From an uncultured Draconibacterium sp. (GTDB taxonomy: Bacteria > Bacteroidota > Bacteroidia > Bacteroidales > Prolixibacteraceae): DNA of 64,000 nt. A program made the position numbers and the translations under genes. Below, piece by piece: positions 49,551 to 59,251 of this stretch. Position 1 is the stretch's first letter; the number at the start of each line of letters is the position of its first letter. A model generated the notes under the pieces. The model was not told the origin of the DNA. It did not search any database and saw only the letters and a list, made by a program, of their open reading frames with translations. The DNA is taken from positions 41,603 to 105,602 of the forward strand of contig NZ_CAJXTC010000019.1 of assembly GCF_913060805.1 (NCBI RefSeq), read 5' to 3'.

Positions 49551-50906
49551 CTAATCAAGAGGTTGATCTTCATCACCATCATTAAAAATCTTGCTGCCAA
49601 AATTTTTATAAAACCAGTTATCGATGTTCGATTCGGTAACAGGCTCGTCTTTCTTTTTCTCGGCCTTTTCCCTGGTTTTGGTCTTTTCTTTTGACTTCCA
49701 GCCAAAACCCGTGGATTTAGATTTTGGCTTGGCTTTTGGTTTTGGTTGCGGAGGAACAAACATTATCGTTTCTTCCTCTTCCGGCTCTGGCTCGTATGGT
49801 TTTTCTTCGTATAAATCAGATGTAATTGACTCTACTGCCTCGTTTATCGGCTCCTGTTCGTTTACAGGTTCTTCCAAATCGTCGTCGAGATTAAAGTTTT
49901 GCACCTCTTTTTCAGGTTGCAGTTCTTTGTTCGGATTGATGTCAAAACCGGTGGCCAAAATGGTCACACTAATTTTGTCGCCCAAACGCTCGTCGTAGCC
50001 ATTCCCCCAGATGATATCGGCATCCTGACCAGCTTTTTCCTGTAGCGATTCAATAATTTCACCAATCTCTCCAATCCTTATCTCCTCACTTCCGGAGATA
50101 ATATTCAGCAGTATATTTTTTGTTCCGAAAATATCGTTACTATCCAATAATGGCGATTCCAGCGCGGCATTTACAGCGTCCATGGCACGGCCTTCGCCCG
50201 TTGCAAAACCGGTTCCCATAATGAACACTTCGCTCTTTTGCATCACTGTTTCCACATCGGTGTAGTCGATGTTTACATTTCCGTGAACGGTAATAATTTC
50301 GGCAACTCCTTTAACGGCAGTTGCCACAATGTTGTCGGCCATTTTAAACGCCTGACTTGCCGGCAGGTCGCCGTAAATATGATGCAATCTGTCGTTACTG
50401 ATCACCAACATACTGTCGACAAATTCGGCCATTTTATCAATGCCTTCCTGTGCTTGCGCACGGCGTTTGTTTCCTTCGGCCGGCGACGGAATGGTAACCA
50501 CCGCAATGGTTAAAATGTCGAGTTCACGGGCCAGACTTGCAATTACGGGAGCAGCTCCGGTTCCGGTTCCGCCACCCATTCCTGCCGCGATAAACAACAT
50601 TTTGGTATTATCACCCAGCACCTGTTTCAAGTCTTCGTAATTTTCGCGGGCGGCTTCGGCTCCTCGTTCGGGTTTATTTCCGGCGCCGCGCCCTTCGGTT
50701 AATGTGGTTCCAAGCTGAATTTTAATCGGCACAGGACTATTGTCCATGGCTTGCGAATCGGTATTACAGATGATATAATCAACACCCTTTATTCCCTCTT
50801 CGAACATGTGATTGACCGCGTTGCAACCACCACCGCCAACTCCAATTACCTTAATAATTGATGATGCTGCCTTCGGAAATTGAAAATTTGCTAATTCTTC
50901 GGTCAT
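49551..50906 (-). CDS. ftsZ: Cell division protein FtsZ, first copy (FtsZ1)
   Basis: IKVIGVGGGGCNAVNHM, GMGGGTGTGAAPVIA, NIDYTDVETVM; Lys/Pro-rich tail. Confidence 0.95.
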   Translation of the reverse strand: MTEELANFQFPKAASSIIKVIGVGGGGCNAVNHMFEEGIKGVDYIICNTDSQAMDNSPVPIKIQLGTTLTEGRGAGNKPERGAEAARENYEDLKQVLGDNTKMLFIAAGMGGGTGTGAAPVIASLARELDILTIAVVTIPSPAEGNKRRAQAQEGIDKMAEFVDSMLVISNDRLHHIYGDLPASQAFKMADNIVATAVKGVAEIITVHGNVNIDYTDVETVMQKSEVFIMGTGFATGEGRAMDAVNAALESPLLDSNDIFGTKNILLNIISGSEEIRIGEIGEIIESLQEKAGQDADIIWGNGYDERLGDKISVTILATGFDINPNKELQPEKEVQNFNLDDDLEEPVNEQEPINEAVESITSDLYEEKPYEPEPEEEETIMFVPPQPKPKAKPKSKSTGFGWKSKEKTKTREKAEKKKDEPVTESNIDNWFYKNFGSKIFNDGDEDQPLD

Positions 50907-50917
50907 ATCTTTTTGTT

Positions 50918-52201
50918 TTAATTGAATTCAAGGTCTTCGTTGTCGTCGCCAAAAAAGTTGATCGCACTTTGCAAAGCTCCTTTAACGTTGGTCATTAAAC
51001 CACGTCCACTGCGGTGTACTTTTGGCTCGGGCAATATTCTTTCTTCTCCAACATTTTGCGAAATGGAAAGTTTCAAGGCTCCCAATGCGGTTAAGAATGC
51101 CGGATTTTTTGCTTCTTCCCTACGATTTGCCGGAAGAATTACCGGATGTGCTCTGCGCGCATCCAAACCCGTGTGAAATTTAACCAGCGTAATAATGTGC
51201 CCCAGATTTGAGGTACCTCCGGAGAGAACAATTCCGGTTCCCAAACGGTCGGCAACTCCGGATCTTTCAATCTCAGTTACCACACAATCCACAATCTCTT
51301 CCAAACGCGCCTGTATTATGTAGGCGAGACTTCGGATGGTAATTTCTTTTGGTTCCCAGCCATTATTTTTGGCTATAGTAACCGTATCCTCCGTTTTAAT
51401 CTGATCGCCCAAAGCTTGTCCGTAACGCACTTTTAGCAACTCTGCTTTTTCAAGAAATGTGGAACAACCCACTTTTAAATCGTTGGTAATAACAGCTCCG
51501 GCAAACGGAATTACAGCCGTATGCACCAGTGCATTTTCGTAGTAAATGGCCAGGTTGGTTGTACCGGCTCCAATATCCAGCACCACGCCTCCCATTTCCT
51601 TTTCAGGTTTTGAAAGTGCAGCCTCTGCCAGTGCCAGCGACGAGTGGAAAACTTCACCCAATTCAACACCAACACTTTCCAAAACGCGGGTCAGAATCTG
51701 GTATTCCTGCTCAGGCATAATCACCAGCTTGTAACGGGCTTCAATCTTTTTCCCTGTGGCTCCAACAGGTTTCAGCTCCTCCGTTTCATCGTCGATGATA
51801 AAAGAAGTTGGAATTACTTTCAGAATTCGGTAATCATTTTTAATCTTCAGGTTTTTAGCTTCATCATACAGCTCATCAATATCGAGACTCGTTACCACGC
51901 CGCCTTCGCCGGTAAAACGCGAGGCTTTGTAATCGATGGTTCGCATGCGCTTTCCGGCGTATGCCACATCAACAATCGTGATTTCGTCTTCCAGCTGTGC
52001 ATCCAACTGTTCCAGCACTGCCGTGATGGACTCCGTTGCATCAGCGAGATTAAAAATCATTCCTCTTTTAATGCCTTTCGATGGCACCTGGGCAGTACCC
52101 AAAATTTCCATTTTCCCCTCGGCTGTTGCCTGCCCTGCAAGCGCAACCATTTTTGAGGTTCCCATGTCGATAACAACTGAAAGATTTGTTTTTGAAGCCA
52201 T
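50918..52201 (-). CDS. ftsA: Cell division protein FtsA
   Basis: VIDMGTSKMVALAG, GVVLDIGAGTTNLAIY, GIVLSGGTSNLGHI. Confidence 0.95.
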   Translation of the reverse strand: MASKTNLSVVIDMGTSKMVALAGQATAEGKMEILGTAQVPSKGIKRGMIFNLADATESITAVLEQLDAQLEDEITIVDVAYAGKRMRTIDYKASRFTGEGGVVTSLDIDELYDEAKNLKIKNDYRILKVIPTSFIIDDETEELKPVGATGKKIEARYKLVIMPEQEYQILTRVLESVGVELGEVFHSSLALAEAALSKPEKEMGGVVLDIGAGTTNLAIYYENALVHTAVIPFAGAVITNDLKVGCSTFLEKAELLKVRYGQALGDQIKTEDTVTIAKNNGWEPKEITIRSLAYIIQARLEEIVDCVVTEIERSGVADRLGTGIVLSGGTSNLGHIITLVKFHTGLDARRAHPVILPANRREEAKNPAFLTALGALKLSISQNVGEERILPEPKVHRSGRGLMTNVKGALQSAINFFGDDNEDLEFN

Positions 52202-52203
52202 AA

Positions 52204-52956
52204 TTACCTTCTTTTTGCTATTACCTGATCTTTGTATTTTAAACTGATCGTTTTGTATTTATTCCAATTATTTTTTGCCATAATCTGCTTGTAAAAAGCT
52301 TTCATATTCCGCAATTTCTCCGGGTAGTTCTCCAGCGTTCCAAACTCAATGGTATGGTCGCCAACCAGCGGAATCAACAGCACATCGCCATCCTTTTGCA
52401 CATGAATCTGCTCAATTTGTGCATTCCAGAATTCATCGTTTTCTATCGTTAAAACACATGGCAAAAGTGCTTCTTTTGCATATTCTTCACTAATGTCACC
52501 GGTAGCCACCAACACGTTAGCGGCATAATTTGTCGACACCGGAATTTTACCACCAAACTCATCGAGGTAGTAATTTCCTTTATCAGAAAAAACGCGAACC
52601 ACCGGCTTACGATGTTTCAGATCGATGGCCAAAACTCCTTTAAAAGTTGCGCTGTCGGTGCGGGTAACAACTTTATAAACCTCAGCATTCAAAATCGCTT
52701 CGTGCTTTTCAACCGCCTGCTCGATCTGCACCGTGTTTATGCTGTCAAAATCCTTCCCGATTATATTTTTATCGATCGATTTCACCAGGTTCACCAACTC
52801 CGCCCGATCAACTTTTATTACCTCATCCGGATCGTAATTGAATTCGATATCGTTGCAAGTGGCATGATTGTACTTCAACGAAGTAAACGCCAGCGTTACC
52901 AGCAGAAACACCAGCAACACCAACAAACCGCCTATTTTTGCAAACTTCTTTATCAT
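52204..52956 (-). CDS. ftsQ: Cell division protein FtsQ-like
   Basis: Single N-terminal TM, POTRA-like region, position between murC and ftsA. Confidence 0.85.
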   Translation of the reverse strand: MIKKFAKIGGLLVLLVFLLVTLAFTSLKYNHATCNDIEFNYDPDEVIKVDRAELVNLVKSIDKNIIGKDFDSINTVQIEQAVEKHEAILNAEVYKVVTRTDSATFKGVLAIDLKHRKPVVRVFSDKGNYYLDEFGGKIPVSTNYAANVLVATGDISEEYAKEALLPCVLTIENDEFWNAQIEQIHVQKDGDVLLIPLVGDHTIEFGTLENYPEKLRNMKAFYKQIMAKNNWNKYKTISLKYKDQVIAKRR

Positions 52957-54341
52957 TTTTCTTTACTTTCCAACAGTTCAATTATACTTTCCACCATCCG
53001 GTCGATATCGCCGGCCCCCATTGTTACCACAATTTCGTTCGGATCTGATTTTAGTATTTTTAATACCTCATCGCGCTCAGCCAGCATCCGGTTCTCCAGC
53101 TTCATTTCTTTGTAAATGATTGCCGATGAAACGCCGGGAATTGGTTCTTCGCGTGCCGGGTAAAGCGGTATAAGAATAGCTTTATCCAACAAATCCAGAC
53201 TTTGTGCGAACTCAGCAGCAAAATCCTTTGTGCGCGAAAACAAGTGAGGCTGAAAAATTCCGGTCACATTTTTATCAGGAAACAAAGCTTTAACCGAAGT
53301 TATAAACGCCTCCAATTCCGCGGGGTGATGTGCATAATCGTCGATATAAATCCTTTTCTCCGAACGGTAACGAATATCAAAACGACGGGCAACACCTTCG
53401 TAATCTTCAATTCCGGCTTTTATCGCATTTGCCGATGCTCCGGCCAACCAGGCCAAAGCACTGGCACCAACCGTATTTTCAACGTTTACCAGCCCCGGAT
53501 AATTCATTTTGCAGTTGGCAATTATTCCTCCGGGTGTTTTTAAATCGAACGAATAAAAACCCGTTACTGCATTCAATTGCAAATTCAGCGCAGCAAAATC
53601 GGTTTTACCCTTTAATGAATAGGAATAAACTTTTGCTTCGGTTTTCGACGTATCCAATTCCACTCCTTCTTTTAGCACCAAACTTCCGTCGGGATGGATC
53701 TGCGAAATAAATTTCTCGAACGACTCTACGATCTTTTCCTTTTCGCCATAAATATCCAAATGGTCGGCATCAACCGAAGTAACCAATGCCAACTGCGGTT
53801 TTAGGTGTAAAAACGAACGATCAAACTCGTCGGCTTCAGCAACAATCCATGGCGAATCGTTTTCCGGAAGCACCAAATTGCTTCTGAAGTTCTTTGAAAT
53901 ACCGCCCAAAAATGCGCCGCATCCTTGTTCAGTTTTACTCAGAATATTGGTAACGATAGTACTTGTCGTTGTTTTTCCGTGTGTGCCGGAAACACCAATT
54001 CCTTTGCGTTCGTTGCAAATCATTCCAAGCACTTTTGCCCTTTTAAACAAACCGATAGGCTGGCTTTTAAACCAGTTCAGTTCTTTATGCTCGTCGGGCA
54101 AAGCCGGTGTATACACTGCTATGGTTTCTGCAGGATTCCATTTCGATGGAATATTTCTGATATCATCATCAAAATGCACATCAATCCCCTCTTTCTGCAG
54201 CGCGTCGGTCAGTGCCGTTTCAGTGCGATCGTATCCTGCCACATTGCGCCCCGAGTATTTAAAATACCGGGCCAGCGCACTCATCCCTATTCCTCCGATC
54301 CCAAGGAAATATACATTCTTTATTTTCTGAATGTTGTCCAT
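52953..54341 (-). CDS. murC: UDP-N-acetylmuramate--L-alanine ligase
   Basis: GIGGIGMSALARYF, GVSGTHGKTTTSTIV, IDDYAHHPAEL. Confidence 0.97.
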   Translation of the reverse strand: MDNIQKIKNVYFLGIGGIGMSALARYFKYSGRNVAGYDRTETALTDALQKEGIDVHFDDDIRNIPSKWNPAETIAVYTPALPDEHKELNWFKSQPIGLFKRAKVLGMICNERKGIGVSGTHGKTTTSTIVTNILSKTEQGCGAFLGGISKNFRSNLVLPENDSPWIVAEADEFDRSFLHLKPQLALVTSVDADHLDIYGEKEKIVESFEKFISQIHPDGSLVLKEGVELDTSKTEAKVYSYSLKGKTDFAALNLQLNAVTGFYSFDLKTPGGIIANCKMNYPGLVNVENTVGASALAWLAGASANAIKAGIEDYEGVARRFDIRYRSEKRIYIDDYAHHPAELEAFITSVKALFPDKNVTGIFQPHLFSRTKDFAAEFAQSLDLLDKAILIPLYPAREEPIPGVSSAIIYKEMKLENRMLAERDEVLKILKSDPNEIVVTMGAGDIDRMVESIIELLESKEK

Positions 54342-54342
54342 T

Positions 54343-55470
54343 CTATTGTCTCACTAATTTTTCTACTTCATCAACTATTTGCTTGGTAGCCTCAGGTTTC
54401 GCCAGCTCTTTACTTTTTGCTGCCAAAGCACTGCAACGCGCTTCGTCTTTCACCACCTCAAATGCCAACGGAAATAATTTCTCATTAATCTCATCATCGC
54501 GCACCATTAAAGCAGCATCCTGCTCTACCAAAGCCATCGCGTTTTTTGTTTGATGGTCTTCCGAAACATTTGGCGACGGCACCAACACCGACGCTTTTCC
54601 AACCAAACACAACTCCGAAATTGTTCCTGCTCCTGCTCTTGAAATCACCAAATCGGCAACTTCGTAAGCCAGATCCATTCGAGTTATAAACTTGTGAATC
54701 TGCAGATTTTTCGGTTTTGTTTCTTTCAGGTCTTCCTGAATTTTATCGTAATAATAAGCACCGGTCTGCCAGATCACCTGAACACCCGAAGCAGCTATTT
54801 CCTTTATATTTTTAAGCACAGCCTGGTTTACTGAACGTGCACCAAGACTGCCACCAACAATCAATACAACTTTATCTGATTCGCTTACTTTGAAAAACTC
54901 AAAAGCTTCTTTTCTATTTTGTTTTTCGGTCAAATTTTCTCGCACCGGATTTCCTGTAAAAATCAGTTTTTCGGCTGGGAAAAAACGCTCCATTTTGTCG
55001 TAAGCCACACAAATTGAATTCACCTTTTTACTTAAGAGTTTATTGGTAATTCCGGCATATGAGTTTTGCTCCTGAATTAAACAAGGAACCTTAGCTTTTG
55101 CAGCTGCACGCAACAACGGGCCGCTGGCATAACCGCCAACTCCAATCGCTACTTCAGGATTAAAATCGGCCACAATCTTTTTTGCCAGCTTCGAACTCTG
55201 GCGCAGCTTTTTAAAGAACGTAATCATTTTCATGCTGGGTTTCCGTGGAAATCCCATCACGGGCAAGCCAATAATTTTATATCCGGCGGCTGGCACTTTC
55301 TCCATTTCCATCCGGTCTTCGGCACCAACAAACAAAATGTCAGCGTCAGGATTACGCTTTTTAATTTCGTTGGCAATGGCAAGCGCCGGGAAAATATGTC
55401 CTCCGGTACCACCTCCGCTTATTATGGCTCTATTTATCTTTTGTTTCATTTTCAATTTCGTAATCTTCAT
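54343..55470 (-). CDS. murG: UDP-GlcNAc:lipid-linked MurNAc-peptide GlcNAc transferase MurG
   Basis: ISGGGTGGHIFPALAIANE, VGGSLGARSVNQAV; true start may be internal MKQKIN (about 55449). Confidence 0.97.
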   Translation of the reverse strand: MKITKLKMKQKINRAIISGGGTGGHIFPALAIANEIKKRNPDADILFVGAEDRMEMEKVPAAGYKIIGLPVMGFPRKPSMKMITFFKKLRQSSKLAKKIVADFNPEVAIGVGGYASGPLLRAAAKAKVPCLIQEQNSYAGITNKLLSKKVNSICVAYDKMERFFPAEKLIFTGNPVRENLTEKQNRKEAFEFFKVSESDKVVLIVGGSLGARSVNQAVLKNIKEIAASGVQVIWQTGAYYYDKIQEDLKETKPKNLQIHKFITRMDLAYEVADLVISRAGAGTISELCLVGKASVLVPSPNVSEDHQTKNAMALVEQDAALMVRDDEINEKLFPLAFEVVKDEARCSALAAKSKELAKPEATKQIVDEVEKLVRQ

Positions 55471-56653
55471 CGGGAGCTTTAATCATAATCGGTTGCTCCT
55501 CAACTTCTTTATTCTGCTGATTTTGGTGACTCACACTCAGAATCAATCCAAAAGCCAGCGATGTAAATAACAGCGATGTCCCTCCCAAACTTATCCAGGG
55601 CAGCGGTTGTCCGGTTACCGGTAATGCTCCGCTTGAAACGCCGACATTAATCATGGCCTGAAAAACCAACACCAGTGTTAATCCAATTACCATAAACGCC
55701 GGAAACGTTCTGGTGGCCCGCCTGACAATCACCACGCCCCTGAAAAAGAAAATCAGGAAAAGCATGATTACCGCAATACCTCCCAACAAACCATATTCTT
55801 CAACGATTATGGCAAAAATAAAATCGTTATATGCCGCGGCCATGTAATTACTCACATCTGAATGGCCCGGGCCTTTTCCAAAAATTCCGCCGGAATAAAT
55901 GGCCAGTTTTGCATAGTCGGCCTGTGTAATTCCCTGCGATGCTTCAGGTGGCGGAGGATCAATAAAACGCTCGATCCTTCCTTTCATGGTATGCACGCGC
56001 CCTAAACTTTCGGGCAAATGATCGGCAGTAAAATAGATTGTAACCACCAACGCAATGCCGGCTCCTACAACCGAAAACAAATATTTCAATGGAATCCGGC
56101 CGCAAAACATCATGGTCATGATCGTTGCGAAAAGCAATGCCGAGGTTGAGAAATCGGATATAAAAATCAAACCGCAGACAATAGCTGTATAAAAAATTAT
56201 CTTCTTAAATGCTTCCCACAAATCGCCTTTTGTTTTTTGGCGTTTTCCTAAAATTTTAGCCGAGAATAAGACCAGTGAAATCTTGGCCATTTCGGCCGGT
56301 TGAAATGTTGCACCCCAGAAATTAAGCGTACGGCCGCTGGTAGAAACAAATGATGTTCCGCGCATCACAATGGAAAATAGTAAAAATCCGATGCTTGCCA
56401 GCAAAGCCCACCACGCCAGTTTTGAATACAATTTTATGGGCAGCACATTTACCATGAGCAAAATTACTCCTATCCCGGTACCCAAAAATACGACCTGGCG
56501 AAACAGGTATTTCAATGTATTTCCCTGAGCCACACGATAGGCCAATGCACCCGTTGAACTGTACACAATAAGTAGCGACAACACTGATAAAAGCATCAGC
56601 ACCATCCAAAGCACGCGGTCGCCCTTAAATAATTTCAGAATGGGATGTTGCAT
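55430..56653 (-). CDS. ftsW: FtsW (SEDS glycosyltransferase)
   Basis: 10-TM SEDS protein; ALPVTGQPLPWISLGGTSLLF. Confidence 0.95.
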   Translation of the reverse strand: MQHPILKLFKGDRVLWMVLMLLSVLSLLIVYSSTGALAYRVAQGNTLKYLFRQVVFLGTGIGVILLMVNVLPIKLYSKLAWWALLASIGFLLFSIVMRGTSFVSTSGRTLNFWGATFQPAEMAKISLVLFSAKILGKRQKTKGDLWEAFKKIIFYTAIVCGLIFISDFSTSALLFATIMTMMFCGRIPLKYLFSVVGAGIALVVTIYFTADHLPESLGRVHTMKGRIERFIDPPPPEASQGITQADYAKLAIYSGGIFGKGPGHSDVSNYMAAAYNDFIFAIIVEEYGLLGGIAVIMLFLIFFFRGVVIVRRATRTFPAFMVIGLTLVLVFQAMINVGVSSGALPVTGQPLPWISLGGTSLLFTSLAFGLILSVSHQNQQNKEVEEQPIMIKAPDEDYEIENETKDK

Positions 56654-57990
56654 TACAAATTCCTTACTTCTTTTTTAAATTGATTTCCTCTGTCTTCGTA
56701 ATTCTCAAATAAATCGAAACTTGCACATGCAGGTGATAACAGCACTGTGTCGCCATTTCTGGCCAGGTAGTAAGCAGCTTTCACCGCTTCTTCCATGCTT
56801 GATGCATCTACAATATCGGCCACACAATCGCCAAAAGCTTCGTGCAACTTGGCATTGTTTTTACCCAGACAAACAATGGCTTTCACCTTGTTGGTTACAA
56901 GCCCCTGCAACATAGTGTAATCGTTGCCTTTGTCCACTCCGCCGGCAATCCAGATCACCGGTTTGTGTACACTTTCCAACGCATACCACGATGAATTAAC
57001 GTTCGTCGCTTTCGAGTCGTTGATAAACTCGATGCCATGAACTTTCAGAAAGCGCTCCAAACGGTGCTCAACACCCGTAAAATCCGAAAGGCTTTCTCTC
57101 AATTGTTCATCCCTGATTTTTAATACCATGCTTGCAATGCCTGCGGCCATGCTGTTGTAGGTATTGTGTTTCCCCTGTAGTGATAAATCCAGTATCGACA
57201 TGCTGAATTGATTTTGATTAAAGTTGATAATTATCCGATTGTCTCTCACACCTGCTCCAGGCCCGGCAGCCTCTCCCAACCCAAAAGGAAGTTGAACAGG
57301 TTTTATCTCTCTTTTTTGTATTTCTTTTTGAATCACTTCGTCGTCGGCACAATACACGAAGTAGTCATTTGCTGTTTGATTTTGAAGAATCCTGAATTTC
57401 GAATCCGTGTAGTTTTGCATGTCGTAGCCGTAACGATCGAGATGATCGGGTGTGATGTTCATCAACACAGCTACATCTGCTTTGAATTCATACATTCCAT
57501 CGAGCTGAAAACTGCTTAACTCAATAACATACACATCAAAATTTTCTTCGGCCACCTGCCATGCAAAGCTTTTTCCAACGTTTCCTGCCAGGCCAACATT
57601 CAATCCTGCTTTTTGCAGAATATGATAAGTGAGCAAAGTGGTAGTTGTTTTGCCGTTGCTTCCGGTAATACAAATGGTTTTAGCCGACGAAAAACGACCT
57701 CCAAATTCAATCTCCGAAATTACCGGTGTACCTTGTTCTTTTAGCTGCTTAACCAGCGGAGCCGTTTCCGGAATTCCCGGGCTTTTAACGACCAGTTCCG
57801 CGCCTAAAATTTTCTCTTCAGAATGATGGCCTTCTTCAAAATCTATCTTATAATTTGAAAGAACGTTTTTGTATTTCTCCTTGATTTTTCCAAGGTCGGA
57901 CACAAACACCTCGTATCCTTTTTTTTGTGCAAGAATGGCTGCTCCAACGCCGCTTTCGCCTCCTCCTAATATGGCTACCAATCTTTTCAC
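56653..57990 (-). CDS. murD: UDP-N-acetylmuramoylalanine--D-glutamate ligase
   Basis: ILGGGESGVGAAILA, CITGSNGKTTTTLLTYHIL, LLSPACASFDLFENYEDRGNQFK. Confidence 0.97.
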   Translation of the reverse strand: MKRLVAILGGGESGVGAAILAQKKGYEVFVSDLGKIKEKYKNVLSNYKIDFEEGHHSEEKILGAELVVKSPGIPETAPLVKQLKEQGTPVISEIEFGGRFSSAKTICITGSNGKTTTTLLTYHILQKAGLNVGLAGNVGKSFAWQVAEENFDVYVIELSSFQLDGMYEFKADVAVLMNITPDHLDRYGYDMQNYTDSKFRILQNQTANDYFVYCADDEVIQKEIQKREIKPVQLPFGLGEAAGPGAGVRDNRIIINFNQNQFSMSILDLSLQGKHNTYNSMAAGIASMVLKIRDEQLRESLSDFTGVEHRLERFLKVHGIEFINDSKATNVNSSWYALESVHKPVIWIAGGVDKGNDYTMLQGLVTNKVKAIVCLGKNNAKLHEAFGDCVADIVDASSMEEAVKAAYYLARNGDTVLLSPACASFDLFENYEDRGNQFKKEVRNL

Positions 57991-57991
57991 G

Positions 57992-59242
57992 CTATCTCAT
58001 TTTTAATGTTGCAATTGTTATCACTGCCAGAATAATTCCGACAATCCAAAAGCGTGTTACAATCTTTGGTTCGGGGAAACCTTTTTTCTGAAAATGGTGG
58101 TGAATCGGGCTCATCAAAAATACTCTGCGCCCTTCTCCATATTTTTTCTTGGTGTATTTAAACCAGAACACCTGAATTACCACCGACAGGTTTTCGATTA
58201 GAAAAATTCCACACAAGAGCGGAATCAAAATTTCTTTGCGAATGATTACGGCGAACACAGCCAGGATTCCACCCAAAGCCAAACTTCCGGTGTCGCCCAT
58301 AAAAACCTGAGCAGGAAAAGAGTTGTACCACAAGAATCCCACAGTAGCACCAATGAAAGCGGCAATAAATACAGTCAATTCACCAATGTTCGGGATGTAC
58401 ATGATATTCAGGTAATCGGCATAAATTACGTTACCACTTACGTAGGCCAAAATTCCTAAGGTCGCCCCACTAATCGCCGACGTTCCGGTTGCCAGTCCGT
58501 CAATTCCATCGGTAAGGTTTGCGGCGTTTGAAACAGCTGTAATAATCAATATGATTGCGATGGCATAAATCAGCCATTTCAGCCAAGATGCAGCATCACC
58601 GGCAAAAGCTACCAGCCAGGCATAATCAAATTCGTTCTTTTTAATAAACGGGATGGTTGTTTTGGTCGATTTCACATCTTCCATCACAAACTGCTCGGTA
58701 CTTTCCCCGGTAGCCGGATCAGTAACTTGTTCAGTCAGAAAAGCTCCATTTTCATCACTTATATGCTCACGAACTTTTACATCTTCACTGATAAAAAGTG
58801 TGGCGGCAACAATTAACCCCAAACTCACCTGACCCAAAATCTTAAATTTACCGGCCAGTCCTTCTTTATTCTTTTTAAAAACCTTGATATAATCGTCGAT
58901 AAAACCGATCATTCCTAAAAAAGCAGTAGTGATCAGCATCAACAGGATGTAAATATTATCGAGGCGAGCGAACAGCAAAGTCGGAATGATAATGGCCATC
59001 AGGATGATAATTCCGCCCATTGTTGGCGTTCCCTGCTTTTGCATTTGACCTTCAAGTCCAAGGTCGCGCACTTCGTCGCCAATTTGCTTGCGCTGCAAAA
59101 CGCGGATCAGCTTTTTCCCAAAAATCGTGGTAATAAACAACGAAAGGATAATTGCTGCTGCCGAGCGAAATGTAATACCCGGAAGCATTCCAATTCCGGG
59201 AATATCGTATCCTGCTAAAAGTTCGTATAGCCAGTAAAACAT
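57992..59242 (-). CDS. mraY: Phospho-N-acetylmuramoyl-pentapeptide transferase
   Basis: [45 protein letters not shown]. Confidence 0.97.
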   Translation of the reverse strand: MFYWLYELLAGYDIPGIGMLPGITFRSAAAIILSLFITTIFGKKLIRVLQRKQIGDEVRDLGLEGQMQKQGTPTMGGIIILMAIIIPTLLFARLDNIYILLMLITTAFLGMIGFIDDYIKVFKKNKEGLAGKFKILGQVSLGLIVAATLFISEDVKVREHISDENGAFLTEQVTDPATGESTEQFVMEDVKSTKTTIPFIKKNEFDYAWLVAFAGDAASWLKWLIYAIAIILIITAVSNAANLTDGIDGLATGTSAISGATLGILAYVSGNVIYADYLNIMYIPNIGELTVFIAAFIGATVGFLWYNSFPAQVFMGDTGSLALGGILAVFAVIIRKEILIPLLCGIFLIENLSVVIQVFWFKYTKKKYGEGRRVFLMSPIHHHFQKKGFPEPKIVTRFWIVGIILAVITIATLKMR

Positions 59243-59251
59243 ATCTTGCTT

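Noticed and set aside
51644-52156. 170-aa + strand ORF opposite ftsA (and similar antisense ORFs, e.g. 53925-54389, 59300-59659, 61699-62100)
   Set aside because: Fully antisense to well-supported genes, low-complexity translations; artefacts of codon composition.
55430-55470. 41-bp ftsW/murG overlap as an unusual coding overlap
   Set aside because: Probably an upstream start choice; internal MKQKIN start shortens it to about 20 bp.
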